Shown: piece after piece, positions 5,039 through 6,416 of the stretch
How positions within the stretch are numbered: position 1 is the first letter of the stretch
Layout: the number at the start of each line of letters is the position of its first letter
Origin: Chloroflexota bacterium
GTDB taxonomy: Bacteria; Chloroflexota; Anaerolineae; UBA4142
Length of the DNA stretch: 6,416 bases
Reading direction: 5' to 3'
Assembly: GCA_016199405.1 (NCBI GenBank)
Contig: JACQGS010000100.1
Location: 1-6,416 of the forward strand
The notes under the pieces: model-generated
What the model was told of the DNA's origin: nothing
Databases searched by the model: none
Seen by the model: the letters and a program-made list of their open reading frames with translations, nothing else
Program-made: the position numbers and the translations under genes

Positions 5039-5335
5039 ATGCCCCTCACGCGCGAACAAGTCCAGCACATCGCCGAACTCGCGAAACTCAAACTGACCGA
5101 CGCAGAAATTGAAAAAATGACCGCGCAACTCTCCGCGATTCTCGATCATGCCGCGCGGCTGAACGAACTCGACACCGACATGATTCCGCCGACCGCGAGC
5201 GTCGTGCCGCTGCAAAACGTGATGCGCGCGGATGAAGTTGCGCCGTCGATGCCGCGCGCGGACGTGCTCGCCAACGCGCCGGATAAAGATTCGCAAGGCG
5301 AGTTTTTCAAGGTGAATGCGATTCTCAGAGAGTAG
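5039..5335 (+). CDS. gatC: GatC, subunit C of GatCAB tRNA amidotransferase
   Basis: GatC is the small subunit that wraps around GatA and bridges it to GatB in the cytoplasmic enzyme converting Glu-tRNA(Gln) and Asp-tRNA(Asn) to their amide forms. At 98 residues it matches the family length. Hallmarks are LTREQVQHIAELAKLKL (3-19), the helix with IEKMTAQLSAILDHAARLNELDT, the PTASVVPL segment, and the C-terminal DSQGEFFKVNAIL. ATG 5039 is preceded by GGAG at 5029-5032 with normal spacing. A longer frame starting at TTG 4982 is rejected because that TTG is the promoter -35 box. It is the first gene of a gat operon that is interrupted by an NT-HEPN gene before gatA. The codon use is GC-rich, like that of uvrC. 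Confidence 0.96.
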   Translation: MPLTREQVQHIAELAKLKLTDAEIEKMTAQLSAILDHAARLNELDTDMIPPTASVVPLQNVMRADEVAPSMPRADVLANAPDKDSQGEFFKVNAILRE

Positions 5336-5339
5336 ACGA

Positions 5340-5375
5340 GTGGCAAGGGACAGGTGGGACAATGGCAAAAGGGAA
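5340..5375 (+). repeat. Degenerate heptanucleotide-like repeat spanning the NT-HEPN start
   Basis: The purine-rich stretch after gatC can be divided into GTGGCAA (5340-5346), GGGACAG (5347-5353), an 8-base GTGGGACA (5354-5361), ATGGCAA (5362-5368) and AAGGGAA (5369-5375). The ATG of the next gene lies inside the fourth unit. The phasing is imperfect, so the repeat nature is suggestive only. AGGTGG within it may act as the ribosome site. Confidence 0.4.
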
Positions 5376-6204
5376 CACTCGCAAGCCGCACAAAAGCCGT
5401 GAACGCCGCGCAAACTATCGCGCCCCGCGCCCCGCGCTGACGCGGAGTGAACAACGCGCGCTCGCCGATTTTCGCGCGCGCTTGAAAAGCATTTTGCCGG
5501 CAGGCGCATTGCAAAGTCTGATTCTGTACGGGTCCAAGGCGCGCGGCGAAGCGCATCCTTATTCAGATGTGGATTTGTTATTGGTGCACAACCAGGAGCC
5601 AGAGCAAGCCAAAGATGCAATCTTTGAGGCGGAATTGGAAACCGCAAGTCAGTTCGACCCAGCGCATCCACCTGATTTGCAGACATTAATTATGACCCGC
5701 GCGGAGTTAGATGAGGCAAGCGCCCAAGGACTACCACTGTTGCAGAATATTGCGCGTGAAGGCATCGTGTTGGAAGGAGCGCCCGTTATGCCAGAGAAAA
5801 TGGATCGCGAGTATTATGCTTCGGATTATATTGCGAAAGCCAAACGAACACTCAAATCGGCTCGCGGCATCTTAGCCGATGGCGATATTAACAACCCGAT
5901 TGCAATGGCATTCTTTATCTATGAAGCAGCCGCGCGCGCGGGACTAATTGCGAAAGACATCGCGCCGCAATCGCACACGGGCACGTTAAACCTTTTCAGC
6001 CAGCATTTCGTCAAGCCGGGTTTGGTGGACAAGAAATTCGGTGCGCGTTTCAAAAGGATGCTCGACGACCGCATTGATGCAACCTATGCCAAAGAAAAGC
6101 AATTCACCAAAGAGGACGCCGAGCGCGCGCTGGACATCGCGGAAGAACTGGTGAACAAGATAGATGCAATGTTACCCTCTCTGCTGAAGGAAAAACCCAG
6201 TTGA
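5362..6204 (+). CDS. Fused nucleotidyltransferase-HEPN protein inside the gat operon
   Basis: A 280-residue two-domain protein. Residues 1-26 are a basic extension (9 Lys/Arg). The nucleotidyltransferase domain (about 30-135) shows LYGSKARG with G57-S58 and SDVDLLLV with D69 and D71; D105 is a candidate third acidic residue. The HEPN domain (about 148-276, PF05168-like) shows NNPIAMAFFIYEAAARAGL and, near the end, DDRIDATYAKEKQFTKEDAERAL. Its end carries R237-x4-Tyr242 in place of the R-x4-6-H RNase motif, so ribonuclease activity is doubtful. NT-HEPN fusions are grouped with MNT/HEPN toxin-antitoxin and antibiotic nucleotidyltransferase-like proteins; the substrate here is unknown. It starts 26 bases after gatC and its TGA overlaps the gatA TTG, so it is transcribed with the amidotransferase genes. 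GC falls from about 73 percent at the 5' end to about 50 percent in the catalytic part, which hints at a transferred core. Confidence 0.87.
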   Translation: MAKGNTRKPHKSRERRANYRAPRPALTRSEQRALADFRARLKSILPAGALQSLILYGSKARGEAHPYSDVDLLLVHNQEPEQAKDAIFEAELETASQFDPAHPPDLQTLIMTRAELDEASAQGLPLLQNIAREGIVLEGAPVMPEKMDREYYASDYIAKAKRTLKSARGILADGDINNPIAMAFFIYEAAARAGLIAKDIAPQSHTGTLNLFSQHFVKPGLVDKKFGARFKRMLDDRIDATYAKEKQFTKEDAERALDIAEELVNKIDAMLPSLLKEKPS

Positions 6205-6416
6205 ATCTGCATCCACTCACCATCCACGCCGCGCGCGCTATGCTCGAACGCGGCGAAATCACGTCTACCGATTTGACGCGCGCGGTTTTGGATCGCGTCG
6301 GCGCGGTGGAGCCGCGGGTGCAAGCGTACATCACCATCGTCGCCGAACGCGCGCTGGAGCACGCCCGCGCCGCCGACGCGCAATGGCAGATGCATCGCCG
6401 CGATAAAACCAGCGCA
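6201..6416 (+). CDS. gatA: GatA, subunit A of GatCAB tRNA amidotransferase (5' part only)
   Basis: GatA is the glutaminase subunit (amidase signature family, PF01425) that supplies ammonia to the GatB active site. Only the first 72 codons are in the window. They read NLHPLTIHAARAMLERGEI, followed by TSTDLTRAVLDRVGAVEPRVQAY and the ALEHARAAD helix, which is the standard GatA N-terminus. The Lys-Ser-Ser catalytic residues lie beyond the window. TTG 6201 is chosen because the conserved LTIHAARAML region begins right after it; the next ATG (6240) would remove it. AAGGA at 6187-6191 can serve as ribosome site, and TTGA overlaps the NT-HEPN stop, so translation is probably coupled. The gene is open at the window edge, and gatB is not in the window. 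Confidence 0.95.
   Translation, partial: MNLHPLTIHAARAMLERGEITSTDLTRAVLDRVGAVEPRVQAYITIVAERALEHARAADAQWQMHRRDKTSA

Noticed and set aside
5021..5686. Minus-strand frame of 221 codons opposite gatC and the NT-HEPN gene
   Set aside because: It spans two recognised genes and their spacer; no domain similarity.

Overview
The window looks like a stretch of a GC-rich bacterial chromosome. The protein set (UvrC, a SIMPL protein, DUF4126, DUF4013, GatC and GatA), the sigma70-like promoters and the in-gene heptanucleotide arrays would suit a Chloroflexota (Anaerolineae-type) genome. That placement is an inference from general gene and repeat style, not from a marker phylogeny. No rRNA, tRNA, CRISPR array, transposase or phage gene is visible.

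Left part (1-2530, minus strand): a promoter with a TGGTATAAT box is followed by three genes. They are a minimal nucleotidyltransferase (MNT) with a duplicated N-terminal motif, a HepT-like HEPN protein, and uvrC, which runs out of the window at its 3' end. Both gene junctions are 4-base ATGA overlaps, so the DNA repair gene reads as the third, translationally coupled cistron of an MNT/HEPN toxin-antitoxin-like operon. The visible end of uvrC contains two heptanucleotide repeat arrays read as protein.

Middle part (2529-4837, minus strand): three membrane or envelope genes, namely a SIMPL-domain protein, DUF4126 and DUF4013. Strong intrinsic terminators follow the SIMPL gene and the DUF4013 gene. 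In both cases the next gene's extended -10 box begins only a few bases past the terminator T-tract, giving a recurring terminator-promoter boundary. The DUF4126 start codon lies so close to its -10 box that its mRNA may be leaderless.

Right part (4777-6416): a divergent intergenic region carries a consensus promoter for a plus-strand gat operon. gatC is followed after 26 bases by a fused nucleotidyltransferase-HEPN gene, and that gene overlaps the TTG start of gatA by 4 bases; gatA is cut by the window end. A tRNA amidotransferase operon is therefore interrupted by a second NT/HEPN module.

The most notable theme is two different NT/HEPN modules within 6.4 kb, one split and one fused. Each is embedded in a housekeeping operon and coupled by a 4-base overlap to the essential or repair gene downstream. 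Both nucleotidyltransferases also have basic, GC-rich N-terminal extensions in front of a less GC-rich catalytic core.
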